NCBI RefSeq assembly: GCF_900177415.1
Contig: NZ_FXAF01000006.1
Location: 334,001 to 398,000 of the forward strand
From: Xaviernesmea oryzae
Lineage (GTDB): Bacteria > Pseudomonadota > Alphaproteobacteria > Rhizobiales > Rhizobiaceae
Reading direction: 5' to 3'
Length of the DNA: 64,000 nucleotides
Part shown: positions 1-8,193 of the stretch, one piece after another
Numbering within the stretch: position 1 is the stretch's first letter
How the letters are laid out: the number at the start of each line of letters is the position of its first letter
The notes under the pieces: model-generated
What the model was told of the DNA's origin: nothing
Databases searched by the model: none
What the model saw: the letters and a program-made list of their open reading frames with translations, nothing else
Program-made: the position numbers and the translations under genes

Positions 1-492
1 GCCATGGCGGCGGCCGAACCACAGGCGGCGGCGTCTGTCAGCGATGCCTTCGGCAGGCTGGCGCGGGCCGGCATGTCGGCAACGGGTTCGAGCCTGGGTA
101 CGCTTTTCGCCAGTGCCCTGCTTTCACTATCGAAGCAGACGAAAGGGCGGGAGATCCAATGGAGCGACCTTTCCGACCTCATTGCCGTAGCGCGTGATGG
201 AATGATGGCGCGCGGCGGGGCGAAACTGGGCGACAAGACTGTGCTCGATGCTCTCGATGCCGTCGTGGTTGCGATCGCCGGCCGGACGGATGCGGGAAGC
301 GTTGGGGCTACGGCCTGTGAGGCGCTTGATAGGACTCTGGTGGAATTCCGGGACAGGCCTTGCCGGATGGGACGGGCCAAATTCTTCGCCGGGAAAAGCG
401 TCGGTCTTGACGATCCCGGCATGCTGGCATGCGCCTCGCTGGCAAAAGTATTGGCAAGTGAGGGCGCCGGCGCACATTACCTAACAACCTAA
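1..492 (+). CDS. DhaL-type dihydroxyacetone kinase subunit, 3' part
   Basis: The frame is open from base 1, so the gene probably begins upstream; an ATG at 4 exists but has no visible ribosome binding site within the window. The visible 163 residues fit the second half of a DhaL (DAK2) domain, the ADP-binding all-helical subunit of dihydroxyacetone-type kinases. Seen are the glycine-rich phosphate-contacting stretch SATGSSLGTLF near residue 25, RGGAKLGDKTVLDALD near residue 71, and the closing SVGLDDPGMLA about 30 residues before the end. In this family the subunit transfers phosphate to dihydroxyacetone or a small ketose bound by a DhaK partner, which would lie outside the window. The stop is at 490-492. 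The protein is probably cytosolic. The next gene starts 225 bases later behind a strong inverted repeat, so it need not share the transcript. Confidence 0.8.
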   Translation, partial: AMAAAEPQAAASVSDAFGRLARAGMSATGSSLGTLFASALLSLSKQTKGREIQWSDLSDLIAVARDGMMARGGAKLGDKTVLDALDAVVVAIAGRTDAGSVGATACEALDRTLVEFRDRPCRMGRAKFFAGKSVGLDDPGMLACASLAKVLASEGAGAHYLTT

Positions 493-589
493 CAAGCCGT
501 GAGAAGACGGACGTATCAGCTTTCAAAGTTGGCTTTCGTACCTCTGGCAGGGAGGTTTTGGAGGATTCTCCTGTCATGCAAAGCAAGTT

Positions 590-629
590 ACATAACAAAA
601 ATCAAATTATCACTTGATTTTTGTTATGT
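590..629. promoter_or_regulatory. Perfect 16-bp inverted repeat, likely repressor operator
   Basis: Arms at 590-605 (ACATAACAAAAATCAA) and 614-629 are exact reverse complements around the 8-base spacer ATTATCAC. The element is AT-rich in a GC-rich background, lies 89 bases before the importer operon that starts at 718, and has no downstream T run. An operator for a DeoR-, GntR- or SorC-like repressor is therefore more likely than a terminator. A partial extra TTTGATTT follows the right arm at 630-637. No matching regulator gene is in this part of the window. Confidence 0.6.
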
Positions 630-717
630 TTTGATTTGAGTAGGGAAGCGAGCCGTTAGGTTGACGTAAGGCGGCGCCGGGTCTGGAGGGACCTGCCGCG
701 CGAGGAGGAAAGAGAGA

Positions 718-1665
718 ATGGTGGCCCAGCAGTTCGAGCCGGCGGGCAGCTATGCCGGTGTCATTGACGAGGATGTCACGTCCGAGCGCCGCAATGCATG
801 GATCAAATTCCAGGACCGCATCTTCGTACCGCTGACGATCGTACCCACGATCGTCGCAAGTCTTCTCGTCTTCGGCATTCCGCTGGCGTTTTCACTGCTT
901 CTGAGCTTCCAGGGCTGGACGATCGACAGCGGGTTGTTTGCCGGCAGGTTCGTCGGTTTCGCCAACTATCAGGACCTCTTCACCGATCCGCTGTTCCGCT
1001 CGAGTCTTGCGCTCACGATCGGCTACACGATCGCGACGGTAACCAGCGAGTTGCTGCTCGGGCTCGGCATTGCGCTCCTCCTGAACAGTCGTGTGCCTTT
1101 CGTGCGCATCTTCCGTACTGCGCTCATCATTCCGATGATGATCACGCCGATCGTTGCGGCGCTCACTTGGAAACTGTTGCTTGATCCGAGCTATGGTCTC
1201 GTCAACGCCATTCTCGGCACCAGGACAGTCTGGCTCGGCGACCCCGATCTCGCGCTCATTGCGGTCGGCGTCGTCAATATCTGGCAGAACACGCCGTTCG
1301 TCGCGATCCTGCTCCTCGCCGGGCTGCAATCGCTGCCGGCCGAACCGGTCGAAGCGGCGGCAGTCGACGGCGCGAATTCCTGGCAGACCTTTCGCCACGT
1401 CACGCTGCCGCTGCTGATGCCCTATGTGGTCGTCGCAGTTCTGCTCCGCACGATTTTCGAATTCCGCTCGTTCGAGAACATCTGGGTGATGACGGGTGGA
1501 GGCCCGGCGAACGCCACCAAGCTGCTCTCCGTCTACACATTCGAGGCGTCGTTCCTGTCCTTCGACTTGACGCTCGCGGCCGCCTCGTCCTGGGTCATGC
1601 TCTTCATCGTACTGATCTTCTGCGTGTTTTTCATCCTCGCCACCAAGCGGAAGGAGATACAGTGA
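718..1665 (+). CDS. Carbohydrate ABC importer permease (MalF/UgpA type)
   Basis: This is an inner-membrane permease of a CUT1-class sugar importer, 315 residues with about six hydrophobic segments. The family EAA loop that docks the ATPase is visible as EAAAVDGANSWQTFRHVTLP near residues 212-231. The ATG at 718 follows a GAGGAGG ribosome binding site at 702-708, nine bases upstream. It is the first gene of a five-gene operon: permease, permease, binding protein, ATPase, enolase-superfamily enzyme. The stop codon overlaps the next gene's start, which implies translational coupling. The sugar is unknown; the linked dehydratase-like enzyme suggests a sugar acid or a sugar oxidised to one. Transcription is probably controlled through the inverted repeat at 590-629. 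Confidence 0.9.
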   Translation: MVAQQFEPAGSYAGVIDEDVTSERRNAWIKFQDRIFVPLTIVPTIVASLLVFGIPLAFSLLLSFQGWTIDSGLFAGRFVGFANYQDLFTDPLFRSSLALTIGYTIATVTSELLLGLGIALLLNSRVPFVRIFRTALIIPMMITPIVAALTWKLLLDPSYGLVNAILGTRTVWLGDPDLALIAVGVVNIWQNTPFVAILLLAGLQSLPAEPVEAAAVDGANSWQTFRHVTLPLLMPYVVVAVLLRTIFEFRSFENIWVMTGGGPANATKLLSVYTFEASFLSFDLTLAAASSWVMLFIVLIFCVFFILATKRKEIQ

Positions 1666-2510
1666 TGTCCGGTTTTGCCCGCGGCAGGCGCCGCAAGTTC
1701 ATCCGCTACGTTCTGACCTATGCGGGACTGATCAGCCTTTTCCTGGTTTTCGTCTTCCCGCTTCTGTGGATCGTCGGCATCTCGCTCAAGACCCGCGAGC
1801 AGATCTTCACAAACCCGCCGGTCTTCTTCTGGATGCCGACCTTCGAGAACTATGCGCAGGTGCTGACGCAATCGGATTTCCTGGCGTCCTTCAGCAATTC
1901 GCTGGTCGTCACGACGGCCTCGGTAACGCTCTCCCTGCTCATCGGCATCCCGGCATCCTACACGTTCGCGCGCTTCCGCTTTCCCGGGCAGGGCGTCGCG
2001 ATGATCACTCTGCTGATCATGCGCATGCTGCCGCCGGTCGCGATCCTTCTGCCGCTCTTCGTGCTCTTCAAGGCGGTCGGCCTGTCGAACACCCGCCTTT
2101 CGGTCATCATCGCCTACACGACCTTCAGCTTGCCGCTGATCGTTTGGGTGATGAAGGACTATTTCGCCAACCTGCCGAAGGAGCTGGAGGAGGCCGCCTA
2201 TATCGACGGCGCCTCGCGCATGCTCGCCTTCCGAAAGATCGTGCTGCCGCTCGCCCGGCCGGGCATTGTGACCGCCGCGATCCTGTCGCTGCTGCTTGCC
2301 TGGAACGACTTCATCTTCGCGGCGATCCTCACGAACAATGCGACGCGCACCTCGCCGGTGCTGCTCGCAAGCTATGCCGGCGGGGAGACCGGCACCAACT
2401 GGGGAGCGATCACCGCTTCGGGCGTGCTCGTCGTCATCCCCGTCATCATCTTCTCGCTGATCGTCCAGAAGCACCTGGTGCAGGGGCTGTCGTCGGGAAC
2501 GGTGAAGTGA
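1665..2510 (+). CDS. Carbohydrate ABC importer permease (MalG/UgpE type)
   Basis: This is the second permease of the CUT1 importer, 281 residues. It is a MalG-like membrane protein with an N-terminal hydrophobic segment and the EAA loop EEAAYIDGASRMLAFRKIVL near residues 175-195. The ATG at 1665 overlaps the previous stop in a TGATG arrangement and is served by AAGGAG at 1651-1656, eight bases away. A GTG at 1662 in the same frame is possible but closer to the binding site. The protein would form the heterodimeric channel with the 718-1665 product. The C-terminus (QGLSSGTVK) is typical of the family, whose last residues contact the ATPase. Confidence 0.9.
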   Translation: MSGFARGRRRKFIRYVLTYAGLISLFLVFVFPLLWIVGISLKTREQIFTNPPVFFWMPTFENYAQVLTQSDFLASFSNSLVVTTASVTLSLLIGIPASYTFARFRFPGQGVAMITLLIMRMLPPVAILLPLFVLFKAVGLSNTRLSVIIAYTTFSLPLIVWVMKDYFANLPKELEEAAYIDGASRMLAFRKIVLPLARPGIVTAAILSLLLAWNDFIFAAILTNNATRTSPVLLASYAGGETGTNWGAITASGVLVVIPVIIFSLIVQKHLVQGLSSGTVK

Positions 2511-2536
2511 ACGCGAATGCATCAACGGAGGAGGAA

Positions 2537-3889
2537 ATGGGAATGGAGAAGAACAAGGGAATTCCGGGCGGACCATCGATCAGCCGCCGCAATATGATGA
2601 TCGGTTCAGCCGCGACGATCGCCGGCGCCGGCTTGATGAGCTCGACGCTCTTCACCCCGGCGCTTGCCCAGAGCAAACCGGCCAAGCTGACTGTCCTCGG
2701 TGACAGCGCGCCGTGGAAGGGCACGATCATCGAAGATGCCATTCCGGCTTTCACCAAGGAAACCGGCATCGAGGTCGAATATATCCAGCTGCCGAACGAA
2801 CCGCTGATCACCCGCGCCCGCGCGGAACTGACGAGCGGCAGCACGACGAGCTTCGACGTGATGCAGATGGGCGCGTCGATGATCGGCTGGATGCATCCCT
2901 ACATGGAGGACGTCAACGAGTTGCTGAAGAAGGCCGGCGGCAAATACGCGGCCGATTTCGGCATGAACGAGTTCTCGCAGGCCTCGCTCGATCTCGCTAG
3001 CATCGATGGCGTCCTGCGCGGTGTCCCGTACCGCAGCACCACCTATATCCTGCACTATCAGCCGGCTCTTCTGGAAGCGGTCGGCATAAAGGCGCCGCCG
3101 ACGACCTTCGCCGAATATCTCGACGCAGCGCAGAAGCTCACCGAGGCCGGCAAGCCGAACCGCTTCGGCGTCGGCTATTGCGCCCGCCAGGGCGGCGCGA
3201 TCGTCGATCACTTCGGCCCCTATCTCCTGTCGGCGGGCGGCGGTTTCTACGACAGCAAGACCAAGGACATCTGGATCAACAACGAAAAGTCGCTCGCAGG
3301 TCTGGAATTCTATGCAAGCCTGCTCAACAAATACAATGTCGTGCCGCAGGACGCCCTGACCTGGGAATGGGACGAAATCATCGCCAATGGCCAGAACGAC
3401 CGCTATGCCATGGCGATCACGCTCAATGCTTCCGCAACCCCCATCAATCGTTCCGACAAGTCCAAGACCAAGGGCAAGTGGAAATGGGCGATGGTGCCGG
3501 GCTGTGAAAGCGCCGCCGACAGCCGCTCCTCGCTTGGCGGCTGGAGTTTTGCGGTTCCGTCCAAAGGCGCCAACACCGGCTGGGCCTTCGAATTCGTGCA
3601 GTTCATCACCAGTCGTGAATGGGCGAAACGTTCGATGGAAAAGGGCAATGCCTCGGCGCGCCTCTCCGTCCTCACAGATCCCGAGGTCGTCAACACTTAC
3701 GGCTTTACCGGCGTTATGGCCGACCAGCTCAAGACTGCGATCGCCAATCCGCGCGACGCCTATTGGGGTGCCGTCGAAGCCCAGCTTCGCGCAGGCCTCT
3801 CCAAGACACTGCTCGGCCAGGCTTCCCCGAAGGATGCGATGGACGAGGTCGCGACCGGCTGGGAGCGCACCATGCGCCGCGCCGGCTGA
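2537..3889 (+). CDS. Extracellular solute-binding protein, family 1, Tat-exported
   Basis: This is the periplasmic binding protein of the sugar importer, about 450 residues, of the MalE/UgpB-like family 1. The N-terminus carries a twin-arginine signal, SRRNM at residues 16-20, then a hydrophobic stretch ending in an ALA cleavage site near residue 44, so export folded by the Tat route is likely. The mature part begins KLTVLGDSAPWKG and shows the usual two-lobe pattern. Two starts are plausible: ATG 2537, five bases after GGAGG at 2527-2531, and ATG 2543, eight bases after AGGAGG at 2529-2534. A strong hairpin directly downstream at 3897-3920 probably stabilises this message relative to the ATPase gene. 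Confidence 0.88.
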   Translation: MGMEKNKGIPGGPSISRRNMMIGSAATIAGAGLMSSTLFTPALAQSKPAKLTVLGDSAPWKGTIIEDAIPAFTKETGIEVEYIQLPNEPLITRARAELTSGSTTSFDVMQMGASMIGWMHPYMEDVNELLKKAGGKYAADFGMNEFSQASLDLASIDGVLRGVPYRSTTYILHYQPALLEAVGIKAPPTTFAEYLDAAQKLTEAGKPNRFGVGYCARQGGAIVDHFGPYLLSAGGGFYDSKTKDIWINNEKSLAGLEFYASLLNKYNVVPQDALTWEWDEIIANGQNDRYAMAITLNASATPINRSDKSKTKGKWKWAMVPGCESAADSRSSLGGWSFAVPSKGANTGWAFEFVQFITSREWAKRSMEKGNASARLSVLTDPEVVNTYGFTGVMADQLKTAIANPRDAYWGAVEAQLRAGLSKTLLGQASPKDAMDEVATGWERTMRRAG

Positions 3890-3896
3890 TGAAACC

Positions 3897-3920
3897 TGCC
3901 GGGCGGACAACCGCCCGGCA
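3897..3920 (+). terminator. Intercistronic hairpin after the binding-protein gene
   Basis: TGCCGGGCGG (3897-3906) and CCGCCCGGCA (3911-3920) pair perfectly around an ACAA loop. There is no U-tract. The hairpin sits between the binding-protein stop and the ATPase ribosome binding site, the usual place for a 3' stabiliser or attenuator in importer operons. Confidence 0.6.
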
Positions 3921-3945
3921 CATCCGATCAAGACAGGAGAAAGCC

Positions 3946-5022
3946 ATGGCTTCCGTTCAGATGACTGGTGTCAAGAAGACCTTCGGAGCGCTGGACGTCA
4001 TTCACAGCCTCGATCTGAAGATCGAGGATGGCGCCTTCGTCGCGCTGGTCGGCCCGTCCGGGTGCGGAAAGTCGACGCTGTTGCGGATGATCGCCGGACT
4101 GGAGGAAACTACGGCCGGGGAAATCTCGATCGGCAGCAAGGTGGTCAACGACCTGACGCCGCGCGAACGCAATATCGCGATGGTCTTCCAGAACTATGCG
4201 CTCTATCCGCACATGACGGTCGCCGAGAACATGGGCTTCAACCTGAAGCTTGCAAAGAAGCCGCAAGCGGAGATCGATGCCCGCGTCAATGAGGCGGCCC
4301 GCATGCTCGGCCTGACCCCGCTGCTCGGTCGGCGGCCTTCCCAGCTTTCCGGCGGCCAGCGCCAACGCGTCGCAATGGGGCGCGCCGTCGTGCGCAAGCC
4401 CCAAGTCTTCCTGTTCGACGAACCCTTGTCCAATCTCGACGCGAAGCTGCGCGTGCAGATGCGTTCCGAAATCAAGGCCTTGCACCAGAAGGTGGGGACG
4501 ACCTCGATCTATGTTACCCATGACCAGATCGAGGCCATGACGCTCGCCGATCATATCGTCGTCATGCATGGCGGTCGCATCGAGCAGCAGGGGCATCCGC
4601 TGGAACTCTATCGCAAACCCGCCAATCTTTTCGTCGCGGGTTTCATCGGCACGCCGGCCATGAATTTCGTGGATGCGGTCGGCGGCAGCGACGATCGCGG
4701 CCCGCTCGCGAAACTGCCGGGCGGAGAGGCTATCCGCGTCGATGGCATACGTCTGGAAGAGGGCAGACCCGTGACGCTCGGCTTCCGTCCGGAACATCTT
4801 ACCGCACATGGCAGCGGCACCCGGCTTGCGGGTCCGGCGCGCTTCGTAGAGCCGACCGGAGCCCTCACCCATGTGACGTTCGATCTCGGCGGGCGCGATA
4901 TCGTCGCCGTCGTCGACGGGGAACGCCAGGTCCTGACCGGCGAGGCTTTTGAGGCCTCGGTCGCGCCGGAACTCGTGCATGTCTTCGACCGCCAGTCGGG
5001 TGCCCGATTGAACGCAGCCTGA
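3946..5022 (+). CDS. Carbohydrate ABC importer ATPase (MalK/UgpC type)
   Basis: This is the cytosolic ATPase that powers the 718-2510 permeases, 358 residues. Walker A GPSGCGKST lies near residues 36-44, the Q-loop near VFQNYALYPHM, the signature LSGGQRQRV near 134-142, Walker B FLFDEPLSNLD near 157-167 and the switch histidine in YVTHDQ near 190. A C-terminal regulatory beta domain of about 120 residues follows (GFRPEHL region), as in MalK and UgpC. The start ATG 3946 follows AGGAGA at 3935-3940. Its position before the metabolic gene and after the binding protein marks it as the dedicated ATPase of this importer. Confidence 0.92.
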   Translation: MASVQMTGVKKTFGALDVIHSLDLKIEDGAFVALVGPSGCGKSTLLRMIAGLEETTAGEISIGSKVVNDLTPRERNIAMVFQNYALYPHMTVAENMGFNLKLAKKPQAEIDARVNEAARMLGLTPLLGRRPSQLSGGQRQRVAMGRAVVRKPQVFLFDEPLSNLDAKLRVQMRSEIKALHQKVGTTSIYVTHDQIEAMTLADHIVVMHGGRIEQQGHPLELYRKPANLFVAGFIGTPAMNFVDAVGGSDDRGPLAKLPGGEAIRVDGIRLEEGRPVTLGFRPEHLTAHGSGTRLAGPARFVEPTGALTHVTFDLGGRDIVAVVDGERQVLTGEAFEASVAPELVHVFDRQSGARLNAA

Positions 5023-5085
5023 AGCCGGCGGCGCTTTTTCAGAAGCCGGGTTCCGAAGACCGGCTTTCAAACCAGGAGAATGAGA

Positions 5086-6444
5086 GTGAACAAACCCATC
5101 GACGCGACGGCAGCCCTGGAGGCTGTGGAAAACACCGTCCGGGCGCATTCCCGTCCGTCCGACATCCGCATCACCGACATGCGCATCGCGGTGGTGACAG
5201 GGATCTGTTACTATCCGATCATCCGGATCGACACCAATCAGGGCGTCTACGGTCTCGGCGAAGTCCGCGACGGTGGACACCCCGAGAGTGCGCTCCGGCT
5301 CAAGCATTTCCTCCTCGGACAGAACCCCTGCAATGTCGACATGATCTTCAATGCGCTGCGGCTCTATGGCGGCGACGGCCGCGAGGGAGGCGGCATTTCG
5401 GGCATCGAGATCGCGCTATGGGATCTTGTCGGCAAGATCTACGGCGTACCCTGCCACCAGTTCTTCGGTGGCAAGTATCGCGACCGGGTCCGCATCTATG
5501 GCGATACGCCCGCGCCTGAAAAGCTGACGCCTGAAGCCTATGCAAAGGCAGTCCGGGCACGGGCCGATATGGGGCTCACCTTCATCAAGTTCGACCTGCC
5601 GCCCCGGCTCTTCGAAACCACGGAAGGCGCACTCGTCGGTTCCGCCACAAAATACGAATACGATCTCGGACGAAGCACCCGTGCGCCTGGCTCCGGCCGT
5701 GGCGCCAAGATTTCCGAAAAGGGCATCGAAACGGCCGTCGAGATCGTGCGTGCTGTCCGCGCCGAGGTCGGCAGCGAGATATCGCTCTGCGTCGATCATT
5801 TCGGCGAAGGTTATGTCACCGCCGACGAGGCGATCCGTATCGGCAAGGCGCTGGAGCCCTTCAATCTCGCCTGGATCGAGGACCCGGTCATCTGGCACGA
5901 TATCAAGGGGCACAAGAAGGTAGCCGACGCCCTGCTGACCCCGGTCGCCGGCGGTGAGGACCTCTATCTCGTTGACGGCTTCCGCGAAGCGATCGAAACC
6001 CAGGCATTCGACGTTCTGCATCCGGATCTCCTGACGTCCGGCGGCATGCTGGAAACCAAGCGCATCGCCGACTACGGCGCCCGCTATGGTCTCGCGACCG
6101 CGCTGCATTCCTGCTGCTCTCCGATCGGCTTCATGGCGAACGTCCATTGCGGGGCGGCGATCAACAGCCTGATGGCTGTGGAGCATCACGGTCTGGACGT
6201 TCCCTTCTGGGAGGATCTGGTGACGGGGCTTGCACCCAACTATCTCGACGAAGGTTACGTGAAGGTTCCGGACCTCCCGGGCCTCGGTCTCGATCTCAAT
6301 CTGGAAGCCGTGAAGGCCAATTTGAGGGAACCGGACACGCTCTTCCTTCCGACTGAAGAATGGAACAAGCGCAAGGCAGGCTTCGAACGGGTCGAGCCGC
6401 CGCGGTATCAGACCCAATTGATGCGGAGCCGCCCCTTGCTATAG
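5086..6444 (+). CDS. Enolase-superfamily (mandelate racemase-like) sugar-acid dehydratase candidate
   Basis: This is a 452-residue member of the mandelate racemase/muconate lactonizing branch. Likely metal ligands are D237, E265 and E291. A D314-H341 dyad with the same 27-residue spacing as in mandelate racemase, and E366, are also present. The usual second-strand KxK is instead K168-F-D170, and D237 is followed directly by H238, so the second catalytic face is atypical. An insertion of about 40 residues follows the KFD strand. The family abstracts the alpha-proton of carboxylates; as last gene of a sugar importer operon this one may dehydrate or isomerise an imported sugar acid. The GTG at 5086 lies seven bases after AGGAG (5074-5078). 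The in-frame ATG at 5080 is only one base from it, so GTG is preferred. Confidence 0.8.
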   Translation: MNKPIDATAALEAVENTVRAHSRPSDIRITDMRIAVVTGICYYPIIRIDTNQGVYGLGEVRDGGHPESALRLKHFLLGQNPCNVDMIFNALRLYGGDGREGGGISGIEIALWDLVGKIYGVPCHQFFGGKYRDRVRIYGDTPAPEKLTPEAYAKAVRARADMGLTFIKFDLPPRLFETTEGALVGSATKYEYDLGRSTRAPGSGRGAKISEKGIETAVEIVRAVRAEVGSEISLCVDHFGEGYVTADEAIRIGKALEPFNLAWIEDPVIWHDIKGHKKVADALLTPVAGGEDLYLVDGFREAIETQAFDVLHPDLLTSGGMLETKRIADYGARYGLATALHSCCSPIGFMANVHCGAAINSLMAVEHHGLDVPFWEDLVTGLAPNYLDEGYVKVPDLPGLGLDLNLEAVKANLREPDTLFLPTEEWNKRKAGFERVEPPRYQTQLMRSRPLL

Positions 6445-6468
6445 GGCACTCGGGGCTTGATCCGAGCC
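6445..6468 (+). terminator. Palindrome directly after the importer operon
   Basis: CTCGG (6449-6453) pairs with CCGAG (6462-6466) around GGCTTGAT, starting five bases after the stop of the enolase-superfamily gene. The layout (CTCGGGGCTTGATCCGAG) resembles the CTCGGGCTTG-type palindrome near 59464, so it may be a dispersed rhizobial repeat acting as a transcript end. The stem is short and there is no U-tract. Confidence 0.4.
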
Positions 6469-6796
6469 ACCGCATGGAACCGAACCCAGAACGCGCTTCG
6501 GTCGTGATGCCCTGGCCCGCACTTACCTCTTCAATGACCGGTCCAGGGCGCCCTTTGCCGTCTGTGGAACCCGCATCGGTGCGTGGTCTCGTCGCCGGGC
6601 ATCGGCACGGTGGAACATTCTGGCGGGCAAACCCTGCGGGAATGCGGAAGGTTTCTATGCCGATATGAAATACTTATTTCGCAGAATTCTTCCAAATTAC
6701 GATACGTCTTAAGTACTAACCGCTGTCCGATGAAAGGAGTTCTTGTCGCCTAATCATGTAATATATTCAGTAAAAACATGGGGAGGGGAATTAGAC
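6469..6796 (+). promoter_or_regulatory. Gene-free stretch upstream of the response regulator
   Basis: About 330 bases without a convincing gene. The first two thirds are GC-rich and unremarkable. From about 6655 the sequence turns AT-rich (AAATACTTATTT, then CTTAAGTACTAA), as expected for a promoter serving the gene at 6797. A purine-rich AAAGGAG at 6733-6739 could start a 5' extension from TTG 6743, but no conserved residues support that extension. Confidence 0.4.
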
Positions 6797-7468
6797 ATGC
6801 CGATATCGGTTGCGTTTGTCGACGATCATCCGATCTTACTCGAGGGGCTCGTCAGCCTCTATTCCGGCAAGGACGACCTCCTTGTCTCGGCACAGGGCGA
6901 GAATGCGGTAGATGCCTTGAGGATCGCCGAGGAAAATCGTCCCGATGTCCTTGTTCTCGATCTCAACATCCCCGGTGACATCCTGGCGACGATCGAGAAG
7001 ATCGTGCGCAACTGTTATCCGACGAAAATCATCGCCTTTACGGAAACTGCCAATATCGAGATGGCGATCCGCGTCCTCCACCTCGGCGTCTGCGGCTATG
7101 TGCTGAAAGGCAGCACGGCGAGGGATCTGCACGAAGCGATCAGGATCGTTCATGGCGGCAACACCTTCATAACCCCGGGCTTTGCCACAAAGATCATCCT
7201 GTCGATGAAGGCGTCCGAGCTGCACCGGCGGATGCGGGTGGAGAAACGGTTGAGCGTGCGGGAAGAGCAGATCGTCCGCTATCTGATGATGGGCAAGACG
7301 AACCGGGAAATCGCCCAGATGCTCGATATCAGCGAGAAAACCGTCAAGCACTACATGACGGTGCTGATGCAGAAGCTTGACGCGCGCAACCGGCTCGAAG
7401 TCGTGCTTGCGGCCCAGAAGCTGGACAATTCTGCGGAATTGGCCCTTGCCGAGGCGCGATTCAACTGA
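6797..7468 (+). CDS. NarL/FixJ-type response regulator (no adjacent kinase on its strand)
   Basis: A 223-residue two-domain regulator. The receiver domain has the acidic pair and His in VDDHPILLEG (residues 8-17), the phosphoacceptor D55 in VLVLDLN, a Thr in the FTET segment and the lysine of YVLKGS. The C-terminus is a LuxR-type helix-turn-helix (LSVREEQIVRYL, then NREIAQMLDISEKTVKHY). The ATG at 6797 follows GGAGG at 6782-6786 with ten bases between; an upstream TTG at 6743 would add 18 residues absent from the family. It is convergent with the kinase/regulator pair at 7513-9625, so it may be a second output of that kinase. Its proximity to the RTX secretion genes suggests control of that locus, an inference from position only. 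Confidence 0.85.
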   Translation: MPISVAFVDDHPILLEGLVSLYSGKDDLLVSAQGENAVDALRIAEENRPDVLVLDLNIPGDILATIEKIVRNCYPTKIIAFTETANIEMAIRVLHLGVCGYVLKGSTARDLHEAIRIVHGGNTFITPGFATKIILSMKASELHRRMRVEKRLSVREEQIVRYLMMGKTNREIAQMLDISEKTVKHYMTVLMQKLDARNRLEVVLAAQKLDNSAELALAEARFN

Positions 7469-7512
7469 CGGCCGCCACACTTACACGCGGCTCGCTCCGG
7501 ACCGTCGAACAT

Positions 7513-8193
7513 TTAGCGCTGGGCGGAAGCATCCGCGCCACGGCGCTGAGCGAGGCGATGATGCTGCGCGGCCAGCGCTGCTTCGATGCGGTTTTTCACC
7601 TTCATCTTCACGAGGATCCGTGAGACGTGGAACTTCACCGTCCTTACCTGTATGCCCATTTCGGCGGCTATTTCCGGGTTGCTTGATCCGCGCCCGAGGA
7701 GACGGAATATCTCCCGCTCCCTTGGCGACAGCGTCTGAAGCAGATGTGACGTGTCGCGCTGATGGGATTGCGCCTTGATCGCATTGAAGAGGAGTGCGCC
7801 GACTTTGGGGTCGAGATAGGTCTCGCCTCGGCCGATTGCCGTCAGCACGGCGACGAGATCCGGTGCGCCGATCCCCTTCAGTATGTAGCCGGTGGCGCCC
7901 GTTTCCAAGGCCTGCAGCACGTCGTCCTCGTCTTCGGAAACGGTCAGCATGACGATCTTGACGGCGGGCCAGCGGCTATGAATCTCGCGGGCCGCGTCAA
8001 TGCCGCCGCCGGGCATCGATATGTCGAGCAGCGCGATGGAGGGCGACAAGGCTTCGGCGAGGGCCATAGCTTCGGTTTTCGACGATCCCTCGCCCACGAC
8101 TTTGATTTCCCCGTTGTGGGCCAGCGTCTGCGCCACGCCCATCCTGAAAAGCGCATGATCGTCAACGATGATGAGCGATGCCGGTTTGTCCAA
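7513..8193 (-). CDS. NarL/FixJ-type response regulator, partner of the adjacent kinase
   Basis: A 226-residue DNA-binding response regulator. Receiver features are VDDHALFRMG (residues 10-19), phosphoacceptor D57 in ALLDISMPG, the TVSED segment and the lysine in YILKGI. A LuxR helix-turn-helix ends the protein (LSPREREIFRLL; PEIAAEMGIQVRTVKFHV). The best start is a TTG at 8191-8193, six bases after a perfect AAGGAG. The longer frame from a TTG at 8211 would place that ribosome binding site inside the coding region. It overlaps the 3' end of the kinase gene by 32 bases, so the two are translationally coupled and form a two-component pair. Confidence 0.85.
   Translation of the reverse strand: MDKPASLIIVDDHALFRMGVAQTLAHNGEIKVVGEGSSKTEAMALAEALSPSIALLDISMPGGGIDAAREIHSRWPAVKIVMLTVSEDEDDVLQALETGATGYILKGIGAPDLVAVLTAIGRGETYLDPKVGALLFNAIKAQSHQRDTSHLLQTLSPREREIFRLLGRGSSNPEIAAEMGIQVRTVKFHVSRILVKMKVKNRIEAALAAQHHRLAQRRGADASAQR

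Noticed and set aside
590..629. The inverted repeat read as a terminator of the DhaL gene
   Set aside because: The stem is AT-rich, lacks a following T-run and is about 100 bases after the stop; an operator fits better.
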